From: Oscillibacter sp.
Lineage (GTDB): Bacteria > Bacillota > Clostridia > Oscillospirales > Oscillospiraceae
Assembly: GCA_022652655.1 (NCBI GenBank)
Contig: JALCRQ010000010.1
Span: 1 to 35,641 of the forward strand
DNA length: 35,641 bases
Direction: 5' to 3'
The notes beneath the pieces were generated by a model. That model worked only from the letters and a program-made list of their open reading frames with translations. It did not search any database and was not told the origin of the DNA. This document shows, one piece after another, positions 7,637 to 15,967 of the stretch (positions are counted from its first letter, which is position 1; each line of letters begins with the position of its first letter). A program made the position numbers and the translations under genes.

Positions 7637-9931
7637 TCAATTCACGCAGATATGGATTCTGCCCTGCAAATCCGTCCGATAGATCCGCACACCGGAGCGC
7701 GTCAGGCGGCCGAGCGTCTGCCCGTTGGGATGGCCGTACGCGTTGCTGCCCACGCTGACGATTCCGCTCTCCGGCTTCACCGCGTCCAGAAGCGTCTGGG
7801 ACGAGGCGTTCCGGGCGCCGTGGTGCCCCGCCACCAGTGTCTCGATGTCCGGCAGCGCGTAGGTCTTCAAAAGCTCCCGCTCCGCTCCGGTGTCCAAATC
7901 CCCCGTCACCAGCAGGTCGTACCCGCCGCTGGAGCAGAGAAAGACAAGGCCCCCGTCGTTGTCTCCCCTGCCTGCGGAGGGAAGCACGGAGACCTCCGCC
8001 GCGCCGCCTAGGGAGAACTGCGATTTTACCCCCACGGAGCGGACGGGAACGCCGTACTTCTCCGCGGCCCGCAGCAGGAGCTTCTTCTGTCCCGCGTCGT
8101 CCTCCCCTGTGGGGATTACCAGCGTCCCCACCTCCCGGCGCGCCAGCAACGCGGTTACGCCGGAGACGTGGTCGTAATCGAAGTGGGTCAAAAAGAGGTA
8201 CTGCAGGCGGCGGCAGCCCATGCTCTCCAGACTGTCCTCCGCCAGATTGCCCGCGTCGTACCAGCTGTTGCTGCTGCCGCAGTCGATCATGGCAAACGCA
8301 TTCCCGGAGCTGAGGACGATACACTGTCCCTGCCCCACGTCCAGGGCCGTGATATTGAGCTTTCCCCGGGTATCGAATTGGGCTCCGGCCCAGACTGTGG
8401 CCGCCAGAGCCGCCGCCGACAGTGCGGCCGCCAGGAATCTGGCCCGCCGCGTCCGGTCGCCGGAGAGCAGCACGACGGCAAACAGCAGATAAACCAGCGC
8501 CAGCCAGTATTTAAGATAGGGATTGGTAAAGTAGACCGCGTGGTACGGCAGCCGGGAAAGCCAGTGGGTCAGCGTCAGGATATATCGGATCAGCACCCGG
8601 GGCACAAGCCCCAGCAGGGCCCCCAGCGGCCGGCAGAGAAAACTCAGCAGCACAGCGCCCAGTCCAAAGCAGAAGATCAGCCCCGCCGCCCAGAGGCACA
8701 GGAGATTGCTCAGGGGCAGAACCAGCCAGAAGATGTGAAAATACACCGCCGCCAACGGCGCGGAGAACGCCGTCACGCCCAGTGAGGCGGCCAGGCTGGC
8801 CGTCACGGCCCGGGGCAGCTTTCCCCAAAACCGGCCCGCCGTCAAAAACCGGTAAATCGGCGGAGCCGCCCACGCGATTCCCACGATGGCCGCGAAGGAC
8901 AGCTGCAGACTGACAGACGCCGCGGCAAAGGGATTGGCCAGCAGAATCAGCGCCAGAGCGGACGCCATGGCCGTGGGCACGTCCCGCTCCCGCCGGAAAA
9001 GCGGAGCCGCCAGCAGGGCGATCAGCATTATGCAGGCCCGCACCACAGAGGGCGAGCAGCCTGCCAGCACGGCATAGAAAAGGAGAACCGGCACCGCGGC
9101 GGCTGCCGTCAAACGGCGGCGGTGCCGCCCGGTAAAAAACTCCACCATGGAAAAAAGAAACGCGCAGTGGAGCCCGGAAACCGCCAAAATGTGATAGATC
9201 CCGGCCTCGCTGAGATCCGTGGCGGCTTCCTGGGAAAGGCCGCTTTTATCACCTGTGAGCATGGCGCAGAGAAATCCGGCGGAGTCCCCGGAAAAAAGCG
9301 CTTGAATCCGCAGCCGCATGGCGCGGCCCAGCCGTGCGGGCCACCAGCGGGGACTGGACACGCTGCCCCGGCCGGCGCGGACGGTTCCGCCGTACGCCAG
9401 CAGGAAAACGCCCTTGGAGGTAAAGGCGGTCACATCCGTGTCCCGGATGCGCCCGGCGCTCTCCACCCGCACCGTTCCCCGCAGCGTATTGCCCGGCTCC
9501 AGCTCCAGAAGATCCCTGTCGCCGTAATAAACCGCCCGGAAGCTGCGGGAATGCTCTCCCCGCAGCTGAACCGTGATTCTGGCACCCAGCCGCGTTTCAT
9601 CGGCGTAATCCAGCGCCGTCATGGAGACGGACCGCTCCGCTCCGCACAGTGTTTCCGCCGGGACCTGAACAGCGGCTGCATAGGCCCAGGAATATGCGAG
9701 TCCCGCGGCAATTCCCACGGTGAGCAGGACGACCCGCAGCCGGGTATGTCCGCTCAGACGCGCTCCGCAGAGCCCGACTGCCAGAAACGCGGCGGCGCAG
9801 GGCAAAAGCCAGGTTCCGGGCAGCAGACAGCGGGCGGCAAACACGCCGGCGGAAAACGCAAACGCCGCCCATGCCAGCCGCCGCAGATCCGGCTGCTCCG
9901 CCGTCTCGCTCCGGAAGGTCTCCATCCTCAT
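7637..9931 (-). CDS. comEC: DNA internalisation competence protein ComEC/Rec2
   Basis: This is the membrane channel through which single-stranded DNA enters during transformation. The 764-residue protein has an N-terminal DUF4131 region with several membrane segments, a central 'Competence' domain (ALFSGDSAGFLCAMLTGDKSGLSQEAATDLSEAGIYHILAVSGLHCAFLF, with the conserved 'SGLH' turn), many transmembrane helices, and a C-terminal metallo-beta-lactamase-like domain beginning LNITALDVGQGQCIVL with the metal motif THFDYDH. The start at 9931 (MRMETF) is preceded by GGAGAG; the next Met at 9925 is also possible. A GTG at 9979 would begin inside the palindromic element and is unlikely. Whether the organism is naturally competent cannot be judged; only comEC is in this window. 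Confidence 0.93.
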   Translation of the reverse strand: MRMETFRSETAEQPDLRRLAWAAFAFSAGVFAARCLLPGTWLLPCAAAFLAVGLCGARLSGHTRLRVVLLTVGIAAGLAYSWAYAAAVQVPAETLCGAERSVSMTALDYADETRLGARITVQLRGEHSRSFRAVYYGDRDLLELEPGNTLRGTVRVESAGRIRDTDVTAFTSKGVFLLAYGGTVRAGRGSVSSPRWWPARLGRAMRLRIQALFSGDSAGFLCAMLTGDKSGLSQEAATDLSEAGIYHILAVSGLHCAFLFSMVEFFTGRHRRRLTAAAAVPVLLFYAVLAGCSPSVVRACIMLIALLAAPLFRRERDVPTAMASALALILLANPFAAASVSLQLSFAAIVGIAWAAPPIYRFLTAGRFWGKLPRAVTASLAASLGVTAFSAPLAAVYFHIFWLVLPLSNLLCLWAAGLIFCFGLGAVLLSFLCRPLGALLGLVPRVLIRYILTLTHWLSRLPYHAVYFTNPYLKYWLALVYLLFAVVLLSGDRTRRARFLAAALSAAALAATVWAGAQFDTRGKLNITALDVGQGQCIVLSSGNAFAMIDCGSSNSWYDAGNLAEDSLESMGCRRLQYLFLTHFDYDHVSGVTALLARREVGTLVIPTGEDDAGQKKLLLRAAEKYGVPVRSVGVKSQFSLGGAAEVSVLPSAGRGDNDGGLVFLCSSGGYDLLVTGDLDTGAERELLKTYALPDIETLVAGHHGARNASSQTLLDAVKPESGIVSVGSNAYGHPNGQTLGRLTRSGVRIYRTDLQGRIHICVN

Positions 9932-9966
9932 CACCCGCGTCTCTCCGGTCGGAGATTCATCGCTTT

Positions 9967-10135
9967 GGGGCCTGCGCACATCCGTGCGCAGATGCGCATA
10001 TAATAGCCGCTATGCGGCTATTACAGCACAGGCGCATAGCGCCGTTGTGCTGTAATTTTTTGATCTCAGCGCCTGCGCACATCCGTGCGCAGATGCGCAT
10101 ATAATAGCCGCTATGCGGCTATTATAGCAGGCCCC
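9967..10135. repeat. 169-bp palindromic element with 9-bp terminal inverted repeats and internal 59-bp direct repeats
   Basis: The element is bounded by GGGGCCTGC (9967-9975) and its exact complement GCAGGCCCC (10127-10135). Inside are two copies of a 59-bp unit (9970-10028 and 10071-10129) that differ at one base. Each unit contains a hairpin with 8-bp arms (CTGCGCAC/GTGCGCAG), the palindrome ATGCGCAT, and a hairpin with 9-bp arms (TAATAGCCG/CGGCTATTA; one arm end changed in copy 1). Between the units lies a third hairpin (10021-10055) with perfect 10-bp outer arms and a GGCGC/GCGCC inner stem, followed by six Ts. It sits between the divergent genes comEC and a DMT transporter. No target duplication or transposase is visible. 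It may be a MITE or BIME-like repeat or a structured RNA. Confidence 0.85.
10021..10061 (+). terminator. Terminator-like hairpin inside the palindromic element
   Basis: TTACAGCACA (10021-10030) pairs perfectly with TGTGCTGTAA (10046-10055), with an inner GGCGC/GCGCC stem around an ATA loop and a GT bulge; TTTTTT follows. It looks like an intrinsic terminator for plus-strand RNA, yet no plus-strand gene lies upstream. Confidence 0.6.
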
Positions 10136-10236
10136 GGGAGACGGCGCAAGCCCCGCGGAAAAGAGAAAAAGATGGCGTTTTTCCTTTTGCCGTGTTAAGA
10201 TAAGGCAAATCAAGCCAGATCAAGGGGGAATGCCTG

Positions 10237-11124
10237 TTGACGCAGTCCAAGCGCTGGCCCGCGCTCCTGATTGTCCTGCAAAGCCTGATCTATGCGTTCG
10301 GCGACGTCATTGCCAAGCGAATCTATCCCGGGCACTCCCTCAGCCTGATGCTGACCATCCGCTATCTGATGGCCTCCGGGGCCCTGGCGATCATGATGGG
10401 AAGGCGCGGGCTAGAGCTGCTCCGCCGCACGCCGCTGCGTGTCTGGCTGCCGCCCGGCATTTTTATGGCACTCTCCTGCATCAGCGCCCAGTTCGCGCTG
10501 GCCCATACCGCCGTGACCAACATGGCGTTTCTCCGCTCCCTCACCGCCCTGCTGACGCCGCTGCTGGCGCTGCTGATCTTCCGCAGAAAATACCGGCTGT
10601 GGCACGTCTGGCTGCAGCTCCTGGTTCTGGCCGGGCTTTATCTGCTGTGTGCAAAGGGCGGGCTCTCCGCCTTTGGATTGGGCGACGCCGTCGCACTCTT
10701 TTCCGCGCTGATGAACGCCAGCTCCCTGGTCTTTTCCGAACGCGCCTCTCACTCCATGGACGCCGCGGTACTGGCTGTGGGCCAGGCCTTCTGCTGTTTT
10801 GTGTTCTGCTTTTGCTGGTTCCTTGCCTCCGGCGATCAGCCGGACGCGCTGACGCTTCCCGCATGGATCGGCCTTGCCTATCTGGCCTTCGGCTGTACGG
10901 CGGCGGGGTTCATTTTACAGAATGCGGCACTGCGGCGGCTGCCCTCCCGCTCCATCGCCATGGTGCAGTGCAGCTACCCGGTCATCACCTCGGCGCTGTC
11001 CTTTTTCTTCCTTGGGGAACTGCTGGCTCCGGCCGGAATCGCGGGAGCCGCCATTATCCTGGTCTGTGTTTTTCTGGAGAGCTTTTTGCAGGACAAGCCT
11101 GTACAAAAAATGTCCGCCCGTTGA
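10237..11124 (+). CDS. DMT superfamily (EamA) transporter
   Basis: An inner-membrane transporter of 295 residues with about ten hydrophobic segments and the two-fold EamA repeat: the first half ends with 'HTAVTNMAFLRSLTALLTPLLALLIFRRKY' and the second with 'RLPSRSIAMVQCSYPVITSALSFFFLGELLAPAGIAGAAIIL', the latter being the characteristic EamA 'P...L.....LGE' motif. Substrate is unknown; relatives export amino acids, nucleotides or drugs. The start is TTG at 10237, set by GGGGG 8 nt upstream; the nearby ATG at 10230 is out of frame and only 1 nt from that site. The stop lies in the loop of the terminator that follows. A second member of the family is at 20179-21105, but they are not close copies. 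Confidence 0.9.
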   Translation: MTQSKRWPALLIVLQSLIYAFGDVIAKRIYPGHSLSLMLTIRYLMASGALAIMMGRRGLELLRRTPLRVWLPPGIFMALSCISAQFALAHTAVTNMAFLRSLTALLTPLLALLIFRRKYRLWHVWLQLLVLAGLYLLCAKGGLSAFGLGDAVALFSALMNASSLVFSERASHSMDAAVLAVGQAFCCFVFCFCWFLASGDQPDALTLPAWIGLAYLAFGCTAAGFILQNAALRRLPSRSIAMVQCSYPVITSALSFFFLGELLAPAGIAGAAIILVCVFLESFLQDKPVQKMSAR

Positions 11125-11139
11125 GGGCGGACATTTTTT
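11105..11139. terminator. Bidirectional terminator between EamA and HIT genes
   Basis: AAAAAATGTCCGCCC and its perfect complement (15-bp arms, loop GTTGA) start within the last codons of the EamA gene. Runs of T on both strands allow it to end the plus-strand EamA transcript and the minus-strand HIT/alaS transcript. Confidence 0.9.
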
Positions 11140-11161
11140 ATAGCACAGCTGCGGAAGCGGC

Positions 11162-11500
11162 TTAGCCCGGAGGCCAGGTCATATCCCGGCCGGACAGAAC
11201 GTGGAAGTGCAGATGATGCACGCTCTGCCCCGCCTGCTCGCCGATGTTGGAGACCACCCGATAGCTCTCGATTCCCTTCTCAGCGGTGATTTTCGCGATC
11301 ACCTCAAAGATATGGGCCACCACCGCGCTGTTGGCCGAGCCAATATCCGATACGGAGCCGATGTGCTCCTTGGGAATCACCAGAAAATGCGACGGGGCCT
11401 GGGGCGCGATATCGTAAAACGCGAAGCACACCTCATCCTCATAGACCTTCCGGGAGGGAATTTCTCCCGCCGCAATCTTGCAGAACAGACAATCAGACAT
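11162..11500 (-). CDS. HIT family nucleotide-binding protein
   Basis: A small cytoplasmic nucleotidyl hydrolase or transferase of the Hint branch, 112 residues. The active-site motif is HHLHFHVLSG, with H96, H98 and H100 as the histidine triad. The start MSDCLFCKIAAGEIPS, with C4 and C7, is the classical Hint N-terminus that often holds a zinc site. The ATG at 11500 is chosen because an AAGGAGG site ends 8 nt upstream; an ATG 7 codons further up would sit ahead of that site. The gene follows alaS by 66 bp on the same strand. The physiological substrate (often adenosine phosphoramidates) is inferred from family. Confidence 0.93.
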   Translation of the reverse strand: MSDCLFCKIAAGEIPSRKVYEDEVCFAFYDIAPQAPSHFLVIPKEHIGSVSDIGSANSAVVAHIFEVIAKITAEKGIESYRVVSNIGEQAGQSVHHLHFHVLSGRDMTWPPG

Positions 11501-11566
11501 GGAATACACCTCCTTTTTCATATTTTTACTGTGTAGTTAAAATACTTTACACAATTTGAAAACAGG

Positions 11567-11785
11567 TTACTTTACTTTATTTGACACAAAGTCGTCTACA
11601 GAGGCCAAGGCATCGTCCAGCTTTAAAAGGTCCTTGCCGCCGCCCATGGCGCTGTCGGGCTTTCCGCCGCCGGAACCGCCGGCAACCGCGGAGACAGCCT
11701 TGACCAATTCCCCGGCCTTGACGCCGCGGCGGACGGCCTCCTTGCCGCAGACGGCCAGGAAGGTGATCTTCTCCTCCCCTGTCAC
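11567..11785 (-). CDS. Alanyl-tRNA synthetase C-terminal fragment (frameshifted from alaS)
   Basis: A 72-residue frame that encodes the last part of AlaRS, the C-Ala/DHHA1 region. It contains KITFLAVCGKEAVRRGVKAGELVKAVSAVAGGSGGGKPDSAMGGGKDLLKLDDAL, whose GGGGGGxPDxAxxGGK pattern is the conserved DHHA1 signature. It begins with a GTG overlapping the TGA of the main alaS frame (sequence GTGA). One extra G in the run GGGG at 11785-11788 would join the two into a normal 880-residue protein. So this is most simply the broken end of alaS, through a real 1-bp deletion or a sequencing error. Separate translation from the GTG, or a -1 ribosomal slip on GGGG-TGA, cannot be excluded. Confidence 0.8.
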   Translation of the reverse strand: MTGEEKITFLAVCGKEAVRRGVKAGELVKAVSAVAGGSGGGKPDSAMGGGKDLLKLDDALASVDDFVSNKVK

Positions 11786-14220
11786 CCCAGAACCGCCACG
11801 CCGCCGGGCTCCTTGTCCCGCAGGAAATCGCCCATCTGCCGCAGCGTATTGGTGTCCACGTTGTGCAGCGTCTTGGTAATCACCTTCAGCCCCGCCACCT
11901 CCTTGAAGGAGGTCAGGAACTGTTCCGCCTGCCCCAGAGAGGCCTTGGCCGTAAATTTCTCCAGCTTCTGCCGCAGTTCCCGCACCTCCAGCATGGCCTG
12001 CTCCGCTTTTTCCGCCAGCTCGGCGGGATTGGCCTTCAGAATCTCCGCCGCGTGGAACAGCAGCTCCTGATTGCGGTTCATGGTCCGCAGGGATTCCTTG
12101 CCCACGGTGGCCTCAATCCGGCGGACGCCGGAGGCCACGGAGGACTCGGATCTGATGTGGAAGGGGCCGATTTTGGCAGTGTTGTCCAAATGCGTGCCGC
12201 CGCAGAACTCCATGGAGACGGGGCTGTCCGTATCCCCCATGGAGACCACCCGCACCACCTTGCCGTATTTCTCGCCGAAGAGCGCCGTGGCGCCCAGCTT
12301 TTTTGCCTCCTCAATGGGCAGAACCCGGGTGATCACCGGATATCCCTCCAGAATCTGGCTGTTGACAATCCGGTTGACCTGATTCAGTTCCTCAGCTGTG
12401 ATGGAGCTGAAGTGGGTAAAATCAAAGCGCAGGCGGTCCGGTTCCACCAGGGAGCCGGCCTGGTGCACGTGGTCGCCCAGAACGGCCTGCAGCGCGGCGT
12501 CCAGCAGATGGGTGGCGCTGTGGGCGCGCATAATCGCCCTGCGGCGGTCCGGATCGATGCCGGCGGCCACGGTGTCCCCCACCTTCAGGCTGCCCTCCTT
12601 CAAAACGCCGGTATGCAGGAATTTGCCGCCCTTGTTCTTCTGAACATCCGCAACGTCAAAAATCATGCCGTGCTCCAGAAGCTGCCCGCGGTCCGCCACC
12701 TGGCCGCCCATCTCCGCATAGAAGGGCGTCCTGTCCAGCACCACGGCCGCCTCCGCGCCGGCGACGATCTCGTCCCGCAGCTCGCCGTCCACCACGATAG
12801 CCAGCACCTTGGCGTCCAGAACAGTGCCCCGGTCATAGCCCATAAATTCGGTGGCGGGCATCTCGGAGCCGAACTCAATACCGGCCCAGCCCAGATCACC
12901 CAGGGCCTCCCGGGCCTTGCGGGCGCGGACGCGCTGCTGCTCCATCAGCTCGTCAAACGCTCTGCGGTCGACGCTCATGCCCGCCTCTTCCGCCATCTCA
13001 GCCGTCAGATCGATGGGGAAGCCGAAGGTGTCGTACAGCTTGAAGGCATCGGCACCGGAGAAAACCTTCTCCCCCTTGGCCCGGTGGGCGGAGAGCAGAT
13101 CCTCATAAATCTTCATGCCGCCGTCGATGGTATTGGCGAAGTTCTCCTCCTCGGTGCGGACGACCTTGGTGATATAGGACTGCTTCTGCCGCAGCTCCGG
13201 ATAGGCGCACTCATTTTCATGGATCACGGTGTCCACGATCTCATAGAGGAACGGCCTGTCGGTACCCAGTAGCCTGCCGTGGCGGGCGGCCCGGCGCAGC
13301 AGCCGGCGCAGCACATAACCGCGGCCCTCGTTGGAGGGCAGCACACCGTCGGAGATCATAAAGACGGAGGAGCGGATATGGTCGGTGATGACCCGCAGGG
13401 AGACGTCTGTCTTTGCCTCCTGCTCGTAATGGGCGCCGGTAATCTCGGAGACCTTGTTGGTGATATTCATCACCGTGTCCACATCGAACAGAGAGTCCAC
13501 ATTCTGGGAGACCACGGCCAGGCGCTCCAGACCCATGCCGGTGTCGATGTTTTTGTTGGTCAGCTCGGTATAGTGGCCCTCACCGTCGTTATTGAACTGG
13601 GAAAACACGATATTCCAGACCTCGATATACCGGTCGCACTCGCAGCCCACCGTGCAGGTGGGCTTTCCGCAGCCGTACTTCTCGCCGCGGTCATAGTAGA
13701 TCTCCGAGCAGGGGCCGCAGGGGCCGGAGCCGTGCTCCCAGAAGTTGTCCTCCTTGCCGAAGCGGAAAATCCGCTGGGCAGGGATGTGCATATCCTCATT
13801 CCAGATCTGAAACGCCTCGTCATCGTCCTGATAGACGGAGGGATAGAGGCGGTCGGGCTCCAGCCCCGCCACCTTGGTCAGAAACTCCCAGGCGAAGGGA
13901 ATGGCCTCTTTTTTAAAGTAGTCGCCGAAGGAGAAGTTACCCAGCATCTCAAAGTAGGTGCCGTGGCGGGCGGTTTTGCCGATATTCTCGATGTCGCCGG
14001 TGCGGATGCACTTCTGGCAGGTGGTGACGCGGTTGCGGGGCGGCTCCTCCTCCCGGGTAAACCAGGTTTTCATGGGGGACATGCCGGCGTTGATCAGCAG
14101 AAGGCTGGCGTCGTTGTGGGGAATCAGGGAGAAGCTGGGCAGGCGCAGATGGCCCTTGCTCTCAAAATAGCTGAGAAACATCTCCCGGAGCTCGTTGAGG
14201 CCGTAACTGGGATGGCTCAT
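11782..14220 (-). CDS. alaS: Alanyl-tRNA synthetase, truncated by a frameshift at the 3' end
   Basis: AlaRS charges tRNA-Ala and clears mischarged Ser or Gly. This 812-residue frame has the class II catalytic domain (MSHPSYGLNELREMFLSYFESKGH, then RTGDIENIGKTARHGTYFEMLGNFSFGDYFK), the tRNA-recognition helices, and the editing domain with its zinc ligands H567 and H571 (HSATH) and C673 and H677 (CGGTH). It stops at VAVLG, about 70 residues short of a normal AlaRS (about 880); those residues are encoded in the -1 frame at 11567-11785. The catalytic and editing parts are complete, so the enzyme may be active without C-Ala. Regulation is by a T-box leader and a perfect sigma-A promoter. GGAGG lies upstream of the ATG. 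Confidence 0.95.
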   Translation of the reverse strand: MSHPSYGLNELREMFLSYFESKGHLRLPSFSLIPHNDASLLLINAGMSPMKTWFTREEEPPRNRVTTCQKCIRTGDIENIGKTARHGTYFEMLGNFSFGDYFKKEAIPFAWEFLTKVAGLEPDRLYPSVYQDDDEAFQIWNEDMHIPAQRIFRFGKEDNFWEHGSGPCGPCSEIYYDRGEKYGCGKPTCTVGCECDRYIEVWNIVFSQFNNDGEGHYTELTNKNIDTGMGLERLAVVSQNVDSLFDVDTVMNITNKVSEITGAHYEQEAKTDVSLRVITDHIRSSVFMISDGVLPSNEGRGYVLRRLLRRAARHGRLLGTDRPFLYEIVDTVIHENECAYPELRQKQSYITKVVRTEEENFANTIDGGMKIYEDLLSAHRAKGEKVFSGADAFKLYDTFGFPIDLTAEMAEEAGMSVDRRAFDELMEQQRVRARKAREALGDLGWAGIEFGSEMPATEFMGYDRGTVLDAKVLAIVVDGELRDEIVAGAEAAVVLDRTPFYAEMGGQVADRGQLLEHGMIFDVADVQKNKGGKFLHTGVLKEGSLKVGDTVAAGIDPDRRRAIMRAHSATHLLDAALQAVLGDHVHQAGSLVEPDRLRFDFTHFSSITAEELNQVNRIVNSQILEGYPVITRVLPIEEAKKLGATALFGEKYGKVVRVVSMGDTDSPVSMEFCGGTHLDNTAKIGPFHIRSESSVASGVRRIEATVGKESLRTMNRNQELLFHAAEILKANPAELAEKAEQAMLEVRELRQKLEKFTAKASLGQAEQFLTSFKEVAGLKVITKTLHNVDTNTLRQMGDFLRDKEPGGVAVLG

Positions 14221-14279
14221 ATGGGTTACCTCCTAATGTAAAATAAGCAAAAGCTTGGATCGCCGGCGCGGCGGCGATG

Positions 14280-14517
14280 AAAATAAAGAGGCTTCGCCCC
14301 ATTTTAGGGGCGAAGCCTCAGCTTCACGGTACCACCCTAATTATCCCGCGCAGCGGGATCTCTTAGTCATCCGGTAACGGGGATGAACCGTTCCGCTCCT
14401 CGCGGACCGCTCGGGAGTGGCCGGATTCTCCATGGCGAAGGGGCTTGCACTGCTCCCCTCTCGCTGAACGCCTGGGCGGAATTCCTTGCTCCGTCTGTGC
14501 CTTTTCTCAATAATTAC
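14280..14517 (-). promoter_or_regulatory. T-box riboswitch (alanine) controlling alaS
   Basis: The leader RNA on the minus strand reads tRNA-Ala charging and controls transcription of alaS. The T-box sequence AGGGTGGTACCGTG is at 14325-14338; its TGGT pairs with the ACCA end of uncharged tRNA-Ala. It is followed by a 13-bp terminator stem (14307-14319 with 14288-14300) and TTTATTTT. Upstream, a stem I can be drawn with basal GGAG/CTCC arms and a specifier loop with GGCCA; the likely Ala specifier is GCC at about 14419-14421. The specifier choice is by eye. Confidence 0.92.
14288..14319 (-). terminator. T-box leader terminator upstream of alaS
   Basis: A perfect 13-bp stem with a 6-nt loop (14307-14319 pairs with 14288-14300), followed on the minus strand by a T-rich run. 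It is the attenuator disrupted when uncharged tRNA-Ala binds the T-box leader. Confidence 0.9.
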
Positions 14518-14523
14518 GTTGCT

Positions 14524-14551
14524 ATTATAATCGTTTTTTCCCGTTTGTCAA
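14524..14551 (-). promoter_or_regulatory. Consensus sigma-A promoter for the alaS T-box transcript
   Basis: TTGACA (14546-14551), 16-bp spacer, TATAAT (14524-14529) on the minus strand; both hexamers are perfect. The start would be near 14517, giving an approximately 300-nt leader ahead of alaS. Confidence 0.88.
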
Positions 14552-14559
14552 CGGGAACT

Positions 14560-15957
14560 TCACGCCTCGGCCGCAATCTGCCGGCCCATCAGGACGCCCA
14601 TGATGGACGCCATCATCAGGCCCCGGGTCCAGCCGGAGGAATCACCCAGGCAGTGAAGGCCGCTGAGACTGGTGGTGAAATTTGCATCCATTTTCACCCG
14701 GTTAGAATAGAATTTCAGCTCCGGGGAGTACAGCAGCGTCTCGTAGGAGGCAAAGCCAGGCACCACGTAGTCCATGGACTGGATAAAGCTGATGATGTTC
14801 ATCATCGCCCGGTAGGGCATGGCGGCGGTGATGTCCCCCGCCACCGCGTCGGGCAGCGTGGGGCGGATGTTGGACTGCGCCAGCTCCTTGGGCCAGGTAC
14901 GCTTTCCGTCCAGAATATCGCCGAAGCGCTGCACCAGAATCTGACCGTTGGCCAGCATGTTTGTCAGCTCTCCCACCTTCTGGGCGTAGGCGATGGGCTG
15001 GTTGAAGGGCACAGAGAAGTTGTGGGAGCACAAAATGGCCAGGTTGGTGTTGTCAGTCTTGAGGTCCTTGTAGGAATGGCCGTTGACCACCGCCAGATTG
15101 TTGTCATAGTTTTCCTGGGAAACGAAGCCGCCGGGATTCTGGCAGAAGGTGCGCACCTTGTTCTTGAACGGTTTGGGATAGCCCACCAGCTTGGACTCGT
15201 AGAGCACGCGGTTCACCGTCTCCATGATCTCGTTGCGCACCTCCACCCGGACGCCGATATCCACCGTGCCGGGGGCGTGGGCGATATTGTGCTCCGCGCA
15301 GAGCTTTTCCAGCCAGTCGGCGCCCCGGCGGCCGGTGGCCACCACCGTATGCTCCGCGTAAATCTCCAGATCCTTTTTCCCGTTGGAGATGGTCACGCCC
15401 TTGCAGACGCTGTCCTCCAGGATCAGATTGCTGCACTCATAGCCAAAGAGCATCTCCACGCCGCAGCTTTGAAGATACCGCTCAATGCCCAGATAGATCT
15501 CCTGGGCCTTTTCGGTGCCCATGTGCCGGATGGGGCAGTCCACCAGCTTCAGCCCCGCCTGGATGGCGCGGCGGCGGATCTCCTTGCGCTCCCCGTCGTT
15601 CCCCAGCCCCTCAATATGATCGTCGGCGCCGAATTCCAGATAAATCCGGTCGGCGTACTCGATGGTCTCCTGGGCCAGGGCCGGGCCGATCAGCGTGGGC
15701 AGGTCGCCGCCCACCTCATAGCTCAAAGAGAGCTTGCCGTCGGAAAAGGCGCCGGCGCCGGAAAAGCCCGTGGTAATATGGCAGTAGGGCTTGCAGTTCA
15801 TGCACCGTCCGGTCTTGTCCTTGGGACAGTGCCGGTTCTCCACCGACTGGCCCTTTTCCACCATGACAATTTTCTTTTTGCTGCCCTTCCGGATCAGCTC
15901 CATCGCGGTGAAAATTCCCGCGGGGCCTGCTCCGACAATCACAACATCTGCTTTCAT
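14560..15957 (-). CDS. FAD-dependent dehydrogenase (COG2509-like)
   Basis: A 465-residue flavoprotein of the 'uncharacterised FAD-dependent dehydrogenase' type. The N-terminal dinucleotide-binding motif is VVIVGAGPAGIFTAMEL (residues 5-21). It is followed by a cysteine group C44, C52, C55 and C59 (CPKDKTGRCMNCKPYC) that could bind a metal or iron-sulfur cluster. A second FAD motif is the TVVATGRRGADW segment around residue 205. The C-terminus (GLHCLGDSSGWTRGLMMASIMGVLMG) is the canonical flavin-binding GD segment with a final helix. It follows the U32 gene by 10 bp, so the two are one operon. The substrate is unknown; the family resembles thiazole-synthesis and geranylgeranyl reductase-like oxidoreductases only distantly. 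Confidence 0.88.
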   Translation of the reverse strand: MKADVVIVGAGPAGIFTAMELIRKGSKKKIVMVEKGQSVENRHCPKDKTGRCMNCKPYCHITTGFSGAGAFSDGKLSLSYEVGGDLPTLIGPALAQETIEYADRIYLEFGADDHIEGLGNDGERKEIRRRAIQAGLKLVDCPIRHMGTEKAQEIYLGIERYLQSCGVEMLFGYECSNLILEDSVCKGVTISNGKKDLEIYAEHTVVATGRRGADWLEKLCAEHNIAHAPGTVDIGVRVEVRNEIMETVNRVLYESKLVGYPKPFKNKVRTFCQNPGGFVSQENYDNNLAVVNGHSYKDLKTDNTNLAILCSHNFSVPFNQPIAYAQKVGELTNMLANGQILVQRFGDILDGKRTWPKELAQSNIRPTLPDAVAGDITAAMPYRAMMNIISFIQSMDYVVPGFASYETLLYSPELKFYSNRVKMDANFTTSLSGLHCLGDSSGWTRGLMMASIMGVLMGRQIAAEA

Positions 15958-15967
15958 ACGTCTCTCC

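Noticed and set aside
9932..9979. comEC start at GTG 9979
   Set aside because: The GTG lies within the palindromic element and adds 16 residues without family similarity; ATG at 9931 has a GGAGAG site.
9970..10129. Two 59-bp repeats read as a CRISPR array
   Set aside because: Only two units, each internally palindromic and longer than CRISPR repeats, no cas genes, and the middle part is itself a hairpin.
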